NCBI GenBank assembly: GCA_903813345.2
Contig: CAIIXF020000004.1
Coordinates: 12,238,196 to 12,302,195 of the forward strand
DNA from: Owenia fusiformis
Taxonomy: Eukaryota; Annelida; Polychaeta; Sabellida; Oweniidae
DNA: 64,000 bases
Direction of reading: 5' to 3'
Part shown: positions 12,587-26,029 of the stretch, in pieces
How the letters are laid out: the number at the start of each line of letters is the position of its first letter
Position numbering within the stretch: the stretch's first letter is position 1
Notes under the pieces: generated by a model
What the model was told of the DNA's origin: nothing
The model's database searches: none
Seen by the model: only the letters and a program-made list of their open reading frames with translations
Made by a program: the position numbers and the translations under genes

Positions 12587-12607
12587 TTAAGACGTAGTGA
12601 TGAACCG

Positions 12608-12773
12608 ATGGCAACAAAAGATGGAGCAAAGCAGGATTGTAATATCTGTCATAGAGCATGTTCGTACAAATCTGCTCTTGAGCAACACAAAACTCATACT
12701 GAAGAAAGTGATTTCAAATGTGATATTTGTTTGAAGACATTTAGCCAACTTTCATCTTTTAAGGCAATCTAAG
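12608..12773 (+). pseudogene. N-terminal zinc-finger exon piece, frameshifted
   Basis: From the ATG at 12608 (MATKDGAKQDCNICH) the frame encodes one non-standard finger (CNIC...HKTH) and the start of a second (FKCDICLKTFSQLSS). It then runs into a stop at 12770. Shifting by one base near 12752 restores the finger spacing and leads straight into the long array at 12792, with degraded histidine positions (Q and N). So a one-base loss, or an assembly error, separates this N-terminus from the main array. The frame that starts at 12539 begins inside the upstream MITE and is unlikely to be the native start. Confidence 0.55.
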
Positions 12774-12791
12774 ATCAATGCTGGAGCGAAA

Positions 12792-14564
12792 ATGTTCAAG
12801 TGTGATGTTTGTTCAAAGACATTTAACCCAAAACATTCCCTTTTGACTCATTCTAAGATCCATTCTGGAGAGAGGGATTTCAAGTGCGATGTTTGTTTAA
12901 AGACATTTATCACAGCTCATAATCTGAACCAACATTATAAAGTTCACACTGGAGAGAGGAATTTCAAGTGCGATGTTTGTTTTAAGACATTTATCACAAT
13001 GTCTAACCTGATTACACATAGGAAAATTCATACTGGGGAGAGGAATTTCAAATGTCAAGTTTGTTTGAAGACATTTTACCGAAAATCTAATCTTGTGACC
13101 CATTCTAAGATCCATACTGGAGAGAAGACTTTCAAATGTGATGTATGTTTAAAGACATTTATCACAGCTCATAATCTGAACCAACATTATAAAATTCACA
13201 CTGGAGAGAGGGATTTCAAGTGCGATATTTGTTTAAGGACATTTATCACAATCTCTAACCTGATTACACATAGGAAAATTCATACTGGGGAGAGGAATTT
13301 CAAATGTCAAGTTTGTTTGAAGACATTTTACCGAAAATCTCATCTTGTGACCCATTCTAAGATCCATACTGGAGAGAGAACTTTCAAATGTGATGTATGT
13401 TTAAAGGCATTTATCACAGCTCATAATCTGAACCAACATTATAAAGTTCACACTGGAGAGAGGGATTTCAAGTGTGATGTTTGTTTAAAGACATTTATCA
13501 CATCCTCTGACCTGAACAAACAGTGTAAAATTCATACTGGAGAGAGGAAGTTCCAATGTGATGTATGTTTAAAGACATTTATCACAGCTTATCATCTGAA
13601 CCGACATTATGAAGTTCACACTGGAGAGAGGGATTTCAAATGTGACGTTTGTTTGAAGACATTTACCACAGGCTCTGAAATTAAAAGACATTATAAGATC
13701 CATACTGGAGAGAAAACTTTGAAATGTGCTATTTGTTTGAAGACTTTTAGCAAAAAAGATTCCCTTGCAAAACATTCTAAGATCCATACTGGTGAGAGGG
13801 ATTTCAAGTGTGATGTTTGTTTGAAGACATTTATCACATCATCTCATCTCAAAGAACATTGTAAAATTCATACTGGAGAAAGAATTTTCAAATGTACTGT
13901 TTGTTTGAAGACATTCATCAGAGCCTTTCAGCTGACCAGACATTTTAAAATTCATACTGGAGAAAGGGTTTTCAAATGCGATGATTGTTTAAGGACATTT
14001 ATCACAGGCTCTCAGCTGAAACAACATTGTAAAATCCATACCGGAGAGAGAAATTTCAAATGTGATGTATGTTTGAAGACATTTATTAGAGCCTCTGAAC
14101 TGAACAGACATTGTAAAATCCATACTGGGGAGAGAAATTTCAAATGTGATGTATGTTTGAAGACATTTATTAGAGCCTCTGAACTGAACCGACATTGTAA
14201 AATCCATACCGGGGAGAGAAATTTCAAATGTGATGTTTGTTTGAAGACATTTATTATAGCCTCTGAACTGAACCGACATTGTAAAATTCATTCTGGGGAG
14301 AGAAATTTCAAATGTAATGTATGTTTGAAGACATTTATTAGAGCCTCTGAACTGAACAGACATTGTAAAATCCATACTGGGGAGAGAAATTTCAAATGTG
14401 ATGTATGTTTGAAGACATTTATTAGAGCCTCTGAACTGAACCGACATTGTAAAATCCATACCGGGGAGAGAAATTTCAAATGTGATGTTTGTTTGAAGAC
14501 ATTTATTATAGCCTCTGAACTGAACCGACATTGTAAAATCCACACTGGAGAGATAAATAAATGA
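12792..14564 (+). CDS. Poly-C2H2 zinc-finger protein with 21 fingers
   Basis: The 590-codon frame is almost nothing but C2H2 fingers of 28 residues (C-x2-C-x12-H-x3-H) joined by HTGER or HSGER linkers. I count 21. Such proteins bind DNA in the nucleus, with each finger reading about three bases. Finger 9 has Q for its first zinc-binding His (NKQCKIH). Fingers 16, 17, 19 and 20 share the helix RASELNR and fingers 18 and 21 have IASELNR, so the C-terminal part was recently homogenised by unit duplication. No KRAB, SCAN or BTB domain is visible. The ATG used is the first Met after the upstream frameshift, and the true start may be 12608 if that shift is an assembly error. Whether it is expressed is unknown. 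Confidence 0.75.
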   Translation: MFKCDVCSKTFNPKHSLLTHSKIHSGERDFKCDVCLKTFITAHNLNQHYKVHTGERNFKCDVCFKTFITMSNLITHRKIHTGERNFKCQVCLKTFYRKSNLVTHSKIHTGEKTFKCDVCLKTFITAHNLNQHYKIHTGERDFKCDICLRTFITISNLITHRKIHTGERNFKCQVCLKTFYRKSHLVTHSKIHTGERTFKCDVCLKAFITAHNLNQHYKVHTGERDFKCDVCLKTFITSSDLNKQCKIHTGERKFQCDVCLKTFITAYHLNRHYEVHTGERDFKCDVCLKTFTTGSEIKRHYKIHTGEKTLKCAICLKTFSKKDSLAKHSKIHTGERDFKCDVCLKTFITSSHLKEHCKIHTGERIFKCTVCLKTFIRAFQLTRHFKIHTGERVFKCDDCLRTFITGSQLKQHCKIHTGERNFKCDVCLKTFIRASELNRHCKIHTGERNFKCDVCLKTFIRASELNRHCKIHTGERNFKCDVCLKTFIIASELNRHCKIHSGERNFKCNVCLKTFIRASELNRHCKIHTGERNFKCDVCLKTFIRASELNRHCKIHTGERNFKCDVCLKTFIIASELNRHCKIHTGEINK

Positions 14565-14918
14565 TAAATATGATGTTCTTCAAAAACATGTGAAATGAAA
14601 AAACATTGTATAATATATGCGGTGCAATCTAATATCTATACTGTAGTGAAAAATCCAAATGTGATATTTGTTTGAAGACATTTGGCTGGACATGCAGAAA
14701 TTTGATCACTCATGAGATTCTAAGATCCACACTGGGAGAGGAATTTCAAACGTGATTGTTGTTTGAAGACATTTATTTAAATCGACTTGTAAAATCCCTT
14801 CTGGAGAGTATTCCAAATCTGTTTTTGTTTTGTGAAAAGACATTTAACACAGCCTCTCAAATGAATAGACATTGTAAAATTCATATTGGAGAGAGACATT
14901 TTAAATGCAACTGGTAGC
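14565..14918 (+). pseudogene. Fossil zinc fingers behind array 1
   Basis: Beyond the TGA, finger signatures persist in broken frames: AAATGTGATATTTGTTTGAA (14655), GATCCACACTGGGAGAGG (14720) and CATTGTAAAATTCATATTGG (14870). Frameshifts and stops separate them. The same decayed tail follows the other two arrays (18492-18844 and 27700-28066), so the decay preceded the duplication. Confidence 0.65.
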
Positions 14919-16739
14919 CTACATATTTTCAAATTTTTTTTGCTGTTCCTTCACAACATTTGTGCCTACTACATGTAGCTCAAAATTGCAGAAAAACAAC
15001 TGCGGGATTGTAGACAGGATAGCTGGGAACGAGTTGCTCTGTTGTCTTTAATCTATTATAATATGCACGCAATAGATACAACAAACTGGCCAATTGGTGT
15101 AGCATATATATGGTGTAATCTCGTATGGTGTAATATATGTATTATATGTGAGGTGTAAAAATACAGAAATACAGAACGTGTTCATAACATCAAAACATGT
15201 GTATTCTTCTTGAAATAGCAAAATCTACAATTTATATACTTTATTATCATATTTTGCCAGTCCTTGTATGATTCATCCTTATCAGGGATCATTATCTCAG
15301 CTCATATGGAATAAATTGAAATACTCTTGGACTAAGGATGGATACAATTACGTCTGCAAAAACATTTCAAAGGAACAATGTACACAGATCAATAGGTTGT
15401 CAACGTAGTTTAATTTCACTGCATATATATTCGGGACCTCGGTCGGAATTCGAAAGGATGAGTCTGGGAATGAGTCTGGGTATCGACTTAGAAAATACTG
15501 AAAATTGTAATGTCTGAAAAACTAACTCAATCACACATATTATTAAACTTCAATATCTTATCCTTCTTCTGAGATTACAAAAATATCAATTTATATCACA
15601 ATTGATGAAGAATATTGGCATCAAAGACCGTGCATATCACTTTGTCAGAATTGAAAAAAAATCAATGGCAAATATGGCAAATATTAAATGAATTATTTAT
15701 GCAAAAAGTTTGAAACATATCTTCCAAAACATTGGTTACTTTCTTTGTATAGACATTGAATGGTATTTCTGGATAAGTGAATTGGTGTTTATCTGGGTAA
15801 TCAAGGGATTATAGCCACTCAAAGTTACTGAGCATCCAGTTTTGAGACTTCAATTGTGTTGGTGATGTTACGCATATTTCAGTCAAAAAGATGCTGAGCA
15901 CAACATTTTGGTTTCAATTTTATAATCTCTATACATGACCCTGGTGATGAAGAGTCAGAATCAGTCGAAAAACCTAAACCGGAAAACTGTGCTCATTGTG
16001 AAAACTAAAAGTGAGGCAACTTTTTTTCTGATATTTCTTACATCAAATGGCAACCATCTTGTTTTTCCCCCTTCAAATTAAACTGCCGGGAAATTCAAAA
16101 ATTTGAAATATATTTCAAAAATATGATTTTCTCTTTAATTCTTCATGGGTCTTAAGTTATTTCTTCTTAGTATGTCATACATGTTGCCATTGGTGTTTTT
16201 TTCTCTGATAATGACTATTTTTTGTTTGTTAAGATACTTATTCTGACTCTCAGCAGGGGGTTAATTATGCATCAAAACTCGTGAAAAAGTAAATATACTT
16301 ATCAAATATAGTAATAAAAACTTATTAATAATAAGTAATAAAAAAATATTTCACATACTTTTGACTGAGGGACCAAAATGGCATATACCCGGACACATCC
16401 TTTATCATCGTAAAAGTCATAACACACATTAATTCCAGCTAGGCAATTTTTCAAAATGTCTTGACAAGAATTTGATATTATACGAGACATTACACGGATA
16501 ACCTCTTTCTCGTGATTTAATTCAGATTATGTGTTTTTAAGTTAATTCTGAAACGCCCACATATTTCTCTCTCCGAACTTTTATAATCTGGTTCATGACC
16601 ACTTCAGGATGTGATTCAGTATGAGAGAGGCGTTTAACCACTTCGTAACTGTGCCTGACAAAAGACCGTCCGTTGAAATTTAATATATCGCTAATGTTTC
16701 CTTTCTATTTAACAGTTCCCATTACATCATGCCTCACAC
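14919..16739. other. Unit-1 spacer between zinc-finger tail and Deltex fragment
   Basis: This segment matches the spacers of units 2 and 3, interrupted by an insertion at about 15450-16430 that includes the 530-bp dispersed repeat. A plus-strand frame from 15268 (MIHPYQGSLSQLIWNKLKY) is shared by all units but is stopped here. A minus-strand frame ending GKYVGVSELT in unit 2 is also conserved (16553-16690 here). Neither has a recognisable domain. Confidence 0.5.
15862..16402. repeat. Dispersed 530-bp repeat, copy 2
   Basis: Nearly identical to 10050-10580, from CATATTTCAGTCAAA to about GGACCAAAATGGCATAT. It is absent from the equivalent place in units 2 and 3, so it inserted after the duplication or was lost from them. 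Confidence 0.6.
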
Positions 16740-17583
16740 TTATACGATGCCTTTGTCCGCAAGTTCAGCTCTTACCCTGGCGAGATAATCGGGATCAGGA
16801 TAGCCAAATTGTGTTCTGAAAGAAGCAATTATACTCGTGCGCAGTTCAGTAATAAACAAATAATTACAATGTATATGATGAAATATCAGAGTTTAGACCA
16901 TAAATAAATGAGTCATGGATTTTCTGAAGCGAAGATCTCCCATGTTAAAATAAAAGAATTTTCAAAATGCTATGCATCAGTGTATGCAAAATGTCCTATC
17001 AAAAAAGAGTAAAGAGAACATAGAAACCTCTACCAGTACCCTTAGAATAAAAACTGCATACTGTATGTAGCTTTCTTTTAAAGAAGCAGTATCATACCAT
17101 TGGAAAGCACATTTTCAGTTTGGTAGATCTGACAAATTAAACCTAAAGTGTAGTACTATCTAGTAGGTGTCATGTTAGCCTTGATCTTGAATTATTACCT
17201 AGAAGGTCATAATATAGAAATCAAGATAAGTAAAGGAGACCGACTTGGGCAAGGCTAGTGTCATGAAAAGCGAGATTAAACTGATTATATTGAATTTTAG
17301 TACGCAGTATAGCTCCAAATTGGTTCAACCACTGGGAAGATGACACTAATGGATAATGGAATGAAGATACATACGGTCCTCCATATATCTTTGTCTTGTG
17401 GTGGATATTCCACGTTACCACGTCATCAGAACCACGTGTTCTTGATTGACCAATGGTGAAAATCAGACGTGCATCAAAGGCTTTCTTTAAAAGTGCAAGG
17501 ATCTCCTTTCCCTCCTTGTTATCTGGCAGATAAGCTGTCCAGATGACTCCACGATAATTCTTTCCCGGGGATGGGTGAATAGG
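16740..17583 (-). pseudogene. 5'-truncated Deltex-like gene: last two exons only
   Basis: Two minus-strand exons join in frame. The first, 17375-17583, encodes [43 protein letters not shown] and [12 protein letters not shown]. The second, 16740-16815, encodes [20 protein letters not shown] and KGIV, then stop. Together they form the Deltex C-terminal (DTC) domain that supports RING-E3 ubiquitin ligases. The donor GTATGT and the acceptor TTTCAG fit. The large upstream RING exon present in the other copies is absent: at about 17658 the sequence switches to zinc-finger DNA. As in the copy at 20050, one codon is missing before IHH. It is therefore a fragment unless spliced to something else. Confidence 0.8.
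17175..17268. repeat. Solo end of a MITE in the Deltex fragment intron
   Basis: ATAGAAATCAAGATAAGTAA and GAGACCGACTTGGGCAAGGC match the right end of the element at 48758-49468, with a fragment of the inverse arm beside it (TTGATCTTGAATTATTA). Confidence 0.5.
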
Positions 17584-17657
17584 CTGAAACAAAAGCATAC
17601 AATAGATCATACAATAACATCGCGATATATATCAACTTCAATATGAAAGAGATACTT

Positions 17658-18491
17658 GTTTGTTTAAAGACTTTTATCACATCCTCTGACCCGACCAGAC
17701 ATTGTAAAATTCATACTGGAGAGAGGAAGTCTAAATGTGATATTTGTTTAAAAACATTTATCACTGTCTTTCGGCTATAACAACATTCTAAAATTCATAC
17801 CGGAGAGAGGGATTTCAAATGTGAGGTTTGTTTGAAGACATTTACCACAGGCTCTGAAATTAAAAGACATTATAAGATCCATACTGGAGAGAAAACTTTG
17901 AAATGTGCTATTTGTTTGAAGACTTTTAGCAAAAAAGATTCCCTTGCAAAACATTCTAAGATCCATACTGGTGAGAGGGATTTCAAGTGTGATGTTTGTT
18001 TGAAGACATTTATCACAGCATCTCATCTCAACGAACATTGTAAAATCCATACTGGAGAAAGAATTTTCAAATGTACAGTTTGTTTGAAGACATTTATCAG
18101 AGCATTTCACCTGACCAGACATTTTAAAATTCATACTGGAGAGAGAAATTTCAAATGTGATGTATGTTTGAAAACATTTATTAGAGCCTCTGAGCTGAAG
18201 CGACATTGTAAAATTCATACTGGGGAGAGAAATTTCAAATGTGATGTATGTTTGAAGACATTTATCAGAGCCTCTGAACTGAACCGACATTGTAAAATCC
18301 ATACCGGGGAGAGAAATTTCAAATGTGATGTTTGTTTGAAGACATTTATTATAGCCTCTGAACTGAACCGACATTGTAAAATTCATTCTGGGGAGAGAAA
18401 TTTCAAATGTAATGTATGTTTGAAGACATATAGCCGAAAATCTTCCCTTGTGTGCCATTCTAAAATCCACACTGAAGAGATAAATAAATGA
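17658..18491 (+). pseudogene. Truncated C2H2 zinc-finger array 2
   Basis: The array begins mid-finger immediately after Deltex intron sequence. It encodes about ten fingers, but the second is broken by a TAA at about 17777 where the paralogue has AAA (L-stop-QHSKIH). The finger before it has lost a hydrophobic core position (KSKC). From about 17811, or the Met at 17832, eight fingers are open to the TGA at 18489. The last has TYSRKSSLVCH and ends HTEEINK. The order TTGSEIKRH, SKKDSLAKH, ITASHLNEH, IRAFHLTRH, IRASELKRH matches the middle and end of array 1. This is a duplicated, 5'-truncated copy. Confidence 0.8.
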
Positions 18492-18844
18492 TAAATATGA
18501 TGTTCTTCAAAAACATGTGAAATGAAAAAACATTGTATAATATATGCGGTGCAATCTAATATCTATACTGTGGTGAAAAATCCAAATGTGATATTTGTTT
18601 GAAGACATTTGGCTGGACATGCAGAAATTTGATCACTCATGAGATTCTAAGATCCACACTGGGAGAGGAATTTCAAACGTGATTGTTGTTTGAAGACATT
18701 TATTTAAATCGACTTGTAAAATCCCTTCTGGAGAGTATTCCAAATCTGTTTTTGTTTTGTGAAAAGACATTTAACACAGCCTCTCAAATGAATAGACATT
18801 GTAAAATTCATATTGGAGAGAGACATTTTAAATGCAACTGGTAG
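18492..18844 (+). pseudogene. Fossil zinc fingers behind array 2
   Basis: Almost base-for-base the same as 14565-14918, including the same frameshifts and the TGGTAG end, showing recent duplication of an already dead tail. Confidence 0.65.
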
Positions 18845-20049
18845 CCCACATATTTTCAAATTTTTTTTGCTGTTCCTTCACAACATTTGTGCCTACTACA
18901 TGTAGCTCAAAATTGCAGAAAAACAACTGCGGGATTGTAGACAGGATAGCTGGGAACGAGTTGCTCTGTTGTCTTTAATTGATTATAATATGCACGCAAT
19001 AGATACAACAAACTGGCCAATTGGTGTAGCATATATATGGTGTAATCTCGTATGGTGTAATATATGTATTATATGTGAGGTGTAAAAATACAGAAATACA
19101 GAACGTGTTCATAACATCAAAACATGTGTATTCTTCTTGAAGTAGCAAAATCTACAATGTATATACTTTATTATCATATTTTGCCAGTCCTTGTATGATT
19201 CATCCTTATCGGACATCATTATCGGACATCATTATCACAGCTCATATGGAATAAATTGAAATACTCTTGGATTAAGGATGGATACAATAACGTCTGCAAA
19301 AACGCTACACACAGATCAATAGGTTATCAGCGTTGTTTGATTCCACTGCATATGTCTTCGGGACCTCTGTCGGAATTCGAAACTTATCGTTGCAAAAGCA
19401 ACACCACACATCAAACCATATATGCAATCTTTCAAAATGTCTTGATAAGGATTTGCAATTATATGAGACATTGCACGGGTAATCTCTTTCTCGTGATTTA
19501 ATTCAGAAATACTTATGTGTTTTTAAGTTAATTCTGAAACGCCCACATATTTCCCTCTCCGAACTTTTATAATCGGGTTCATGACCACTTCAGGATGTAA
19601 TTCAGTATGAGAGGGGCGTTTAACCACTTCGTAACTGTGCCTGACAAAAGAGCGTCCGAAGAAATTTGATATATCGCTTATTGTTTCCTTTCTATTTAAC
19701 AGTTCCCACATCTTGTTTCATCAAGCTTCGGACCTATCCTCATAGAACGTAGATCTTTTATAATCAGGTTCGTGACTGCCGTTTAAGCACTTCGTAGCTG
19801 TGCCTGACAAAAGAGCGTCCGTAGAAATGTGATATATCGCTTATTGTTTCCTTTCTATTTGACAGTTCCCACATCTTGTTTCATCAAGCTTCGGACCTAT
19901 CCTCATAGAACGTAGATCTTTTATAATCAGGTTCATGACTGCCGTTTAAGCACTTCGTAGCTGTGCCTGACAAAAGAGCGTCCGTACAAATTTGATATAT
20001 CGCTGGTTTCCTTTCTATTTCACAGTTCCCATTACATCATGCCTCACAC
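18845..20049. repeat. Unit-2 spacer with internal 163-bp tandem repeat
   Basis: This spacer is homologous to those of units 1 and 3. From 19741 a block starting CATAGAACGTAGATCTTTTA repeats at 19904, so the unit is about 163 bp. It includes the GTGCCTGACAAAAGAGCGTC piece that also occurs once more upstream (19637). A minus-strand frame at 19523-19711 (62 codons, ending KVRRGKYVGVSELT) is conserved in reading in unit 3 (29145-29333) and largely in unit 1. Its function is unknown. Confidence 0.5.
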
Positions 20050-22915
<2,866 letters not shown>

Positions 22916-25504
22916 TCGATTAGAGCCAATAAAACATTGCCTCGCCCGTAGCTGTGTGTTAAAATTGAAAACCTTTGAACCTAAAACCCGACTGTCAAAC
23001 GTTTTTTGGACTTTGTATGATCAATAAAACATGTGAACGATTAGACCTCAATGACACTTCGGAGATATCGAATAATAGCTTGCTAGTTCGCAGAAGTCAT
23101 TATATTACTGATTATTACCACCTTGCAGGGCCAGTTCTAGAGGTGTTTTAGTGCTAGTTTAGAGGGCATTCATTTGACTATATCGACCTGAGCAATATGT
23201 GACGCCATAATGGTGGTCCATAATGCCGGTCAATAATGCAATTAATGACCGGCAATTTTTCCCGGGAAATTAGATATCGTTCAGTGCTTAAGATTTTTTT
23301 GCTATTTCAGCCCTGGTCAATAACGGTGGTAATAATACTAATAACGTCATACTAATACCGTTATTTCCGCGGGCGTTCGGCCCTCGGTCTAATATTTCAC
23401 TATATTGCCCTTCGAAATGACGTTATTGTACTATTAATTGGTGTAAAGTATTAAGAAAACAGGGTTCAGCAGTGATCCAAGTCAATGAAATACACTTCGA
23501 GTAGAATACAAACATTGCCATTCTACCACTTAAAATGCATAGGTCACTTGTACTACACTCGATTACGCTGTTAAAGAAACGGATTTGTTTCGGTAACAAG
23601 ATGGCTTCTGTTCCGTTGTAAAAGAAACGATGGTCCCCTGGGGATTATGGTCCCCTTTCTTAAAGGCCCTTACTGGCCCTGATTGTGGATACGATAAGGG
23701 AAAGAGTTGTATTTGGGTCACCATATAAATCAATGGAAAGTAGGACCATAATTTGATAGGACCTCCTACCCTTTTATACCGGTCTGATCAGCCTTTGAAA
23801 CTCCCAATTTTTCTCCTGTTTTCAGTAAACCCGAATTTTTATCGTACCTGAAAAAAGGTCAAAGCCATCAATCCAGGTCACAAAACATAATTTTCTGAGA
23901 GTACAAATTAATATTTTGGACTGATATGCAGAGTATACATATATTTCAATTTCAATACAGATTGAAATCGGAAAGCAAATGATTAATCAATACCCTACCC
24001 CTATATTGAGCCCGTGTTTATACAGTCAAACCTGTCTTAGTGAACGCCTTTCTCTAGCGAACACTTGTCTAGTAGATACACTCCCTCCCCACATGGACTT
24101 ACACCCTCCCCACATGGACTAAATTACCTTCTCTGAAGCGAAACCTGTTTTAAGTGAACACCATTTCACCCACACATGCTCTACTACGTTTGTTTAAATT
24201 ACCCTCTCTGAAGTGAACATCTGTCTCTAGTAGACACACTCCCTCCCCACATACTCTACTGACTTCTGTTTAAATTATCCTCTCTGTAGCGTCTAGTGAA
24301 CACCTGTCTCTAGTAGACACACTCCCTTTATGAAGTATCAAGAACAGATTTTGGACACACTTTGGAGGATGAAGTTTAGAGATACATAATTTATTGTCAA
24401 GTTAAAGATCATCCACAACACTACCATGGATTATAACAAAAAAATCTTTTTTTACCTAAATAGTAAAAATATTTTGGATCAGAATTTCTAAATTAAAATT
24501 ATACAATGTGGATATTATCAATGATTCCAAATCAAGAAATGGTCATGGTAATCCATAACAAAATTTTCCAACGATTTACATTACATAACGAATAAAATAA
24601 TTTCCTGTTTCAAAAGGAGGCACAAAATAGTTTTACATGTAATACGATGTGAGAGATAAATGAGAGGCTAGAACAATTTGAAATTCTAATTTCATTCATG
24701 ATTTTTTTATCAGTTACAAACTTGACTGAGTACAGTTCAAATATTATATTATACTATTGTTGCCATCTATTGTACCAAAAACAATCAATATATGCAGATA
24801 ACTATAATCCAAAACAGGTGAGGTTAGGTTAAAAAGGTGAGGCAAAACTGATGTAAAAATTTGCAAAATCTCTCAAATTTTTCAATTTTCCTTCAATTTG
24901 AATCCAGGTGCCAATATGCTGTTTTCTCCAGACTGCATAACATATTAATCTCTAATATTAAAAGAAAGTAAATTCTCATTGTAATGAAAAGAAATGCTTA
25001 TCAATGAAACATTTTTCTCCATGCCATCATTGAAACTGGGCATTGGAAGCAAGAGTATCATACTAAGGGGCCTTCCAATTCAAATACCAGCAATTTCATG
25101 ATTTTTCTTTAAACTTGATGTAACCTCCAAATAATCAAATATTGTATCTAATATCTGTCTGCATTTCTGACATCTTAATAAATCAACCATTTCATGTCTT
25201 TATTCACAAGAAGTTGTATGAGTATCTCATTGAGAGGCCTTTTAATTCAAAGACAAGTAATTTCATGATTTTTCTTACTCTTAATGTAACCTCTAATATA
25301 CAAATACACATGTATCAAATATTGATCTGCATTTCTGACATCTTAACAAATTAACCAATTCAATTCTTTTAGTCACTAGAAGATCTGTAAATGTCTCAGT
25401 AAGGGGCCTTTCAATCTAAAAACAGACAAGCGACAGTATGCTTGCTTTTTCAGACTAAACAATGGGTAGAAAAAATATATTCTCTCTCCAAAATATCATT
25501 CAAT
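22916..25504. other. Upstream block of TRIM-Deltex gene 2
   Basis: The sequence upstream of the ATG is nearly identical to that upstream of gene 3 (35346-35713, then 38633-40302), so it was duplicated with the gene and presumably contains its promoter. No clear TATA box can be assigned. At 24030-24330 there is a degenerate tandem repeat around TCTCTGAAGTGAACATCTGTC and CACACTCCCTCCCCACAT, also present at 39170-39480. A short frame at 25142-25354 is unsupported. Confidence 0.55.
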
Positions 25505-25592
25505 GAAACATTTTTGTCTATTAGCCATCAATGGAAGCTCGAGTAAATGTCTTGCCAAAGGGCCTTCCAATTTGAATCCAGGGGCACACGTG
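25505..25592 (-). pseudogene. Copied 3' end of the TDP1-like gene
   Basis: On the minus strand this encodes TCAPGFKLEGPLARHLLELP followed by LMANRQKCFIE and a TGA. The residues are identical to the C-terminus I predict for the large gene ending at 40303, with two synonymous differences. Homology stops at CACGTG and is followed by a C-run. It is an orphan exon end carried along with the duplicated Deltex block. Confidence 0.6.
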
Positions 25593-25669
25593 AACCCCCC
25601 CCCCCCCACCCCTTGGCAAATCCTGGCTACGACGGGCCTGACAAACATAAGGCAATCTAAGATCCTTAA

Positions 25670-26025
25670 GGTTCAGCTGGAAAGGAACATTTTGGTAAAA
25701 ATTGCTATACCTGCACATGTTATTTTCTGGTAAGGAAAGTATCATTACATTATCTTCTTTTAGTATATCTGGTAAGAGTTCAATGAGAACTCTGGGAAAT
25801 TCTGATATTTCACACTTTCTATTTTTCAACAGTTCTTTCACAGTTTCCAGACAACACAGGAGCTACCATTGACCTGTTTCCAGGTTTACTAAAAGTAGAC
25901 AATGTATTGATACTTTCCTGAAAAAAGCAAGGAAATACACACATGCCTTCATACTTTATTTTGTACCAGAAAATAAATGTGCAGGTATAGCAATTTTTAC
26001 CAAAATGTTCCTTTCCAGCTGAACC
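25670..26025. mobile_element. TTAA-flanked MITE, GGTTCAGCTGG family
   Basis: TTAA lies at 25666-25669 and 26026-26029. The arms GGTTCAGCTGGAAAGGAACA and its inverse make a long inverted repeat. It is the relative of 9080-9481. The frames 25503-25733 and 25521-25841 overlap it and are not genes. Confidence 0.75.
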
Positions 26026-26029
26026 TTAA

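Noticed and set aside
13989-14543. Long antisense frame (184 codons, repeated MDFTMSVQFRG...)
   Set aside because: It is the complement of the zinc-finger repeats. The 84-bp period keeps the opposite frame open, and similar antisense frames occur behind the other two arrays.
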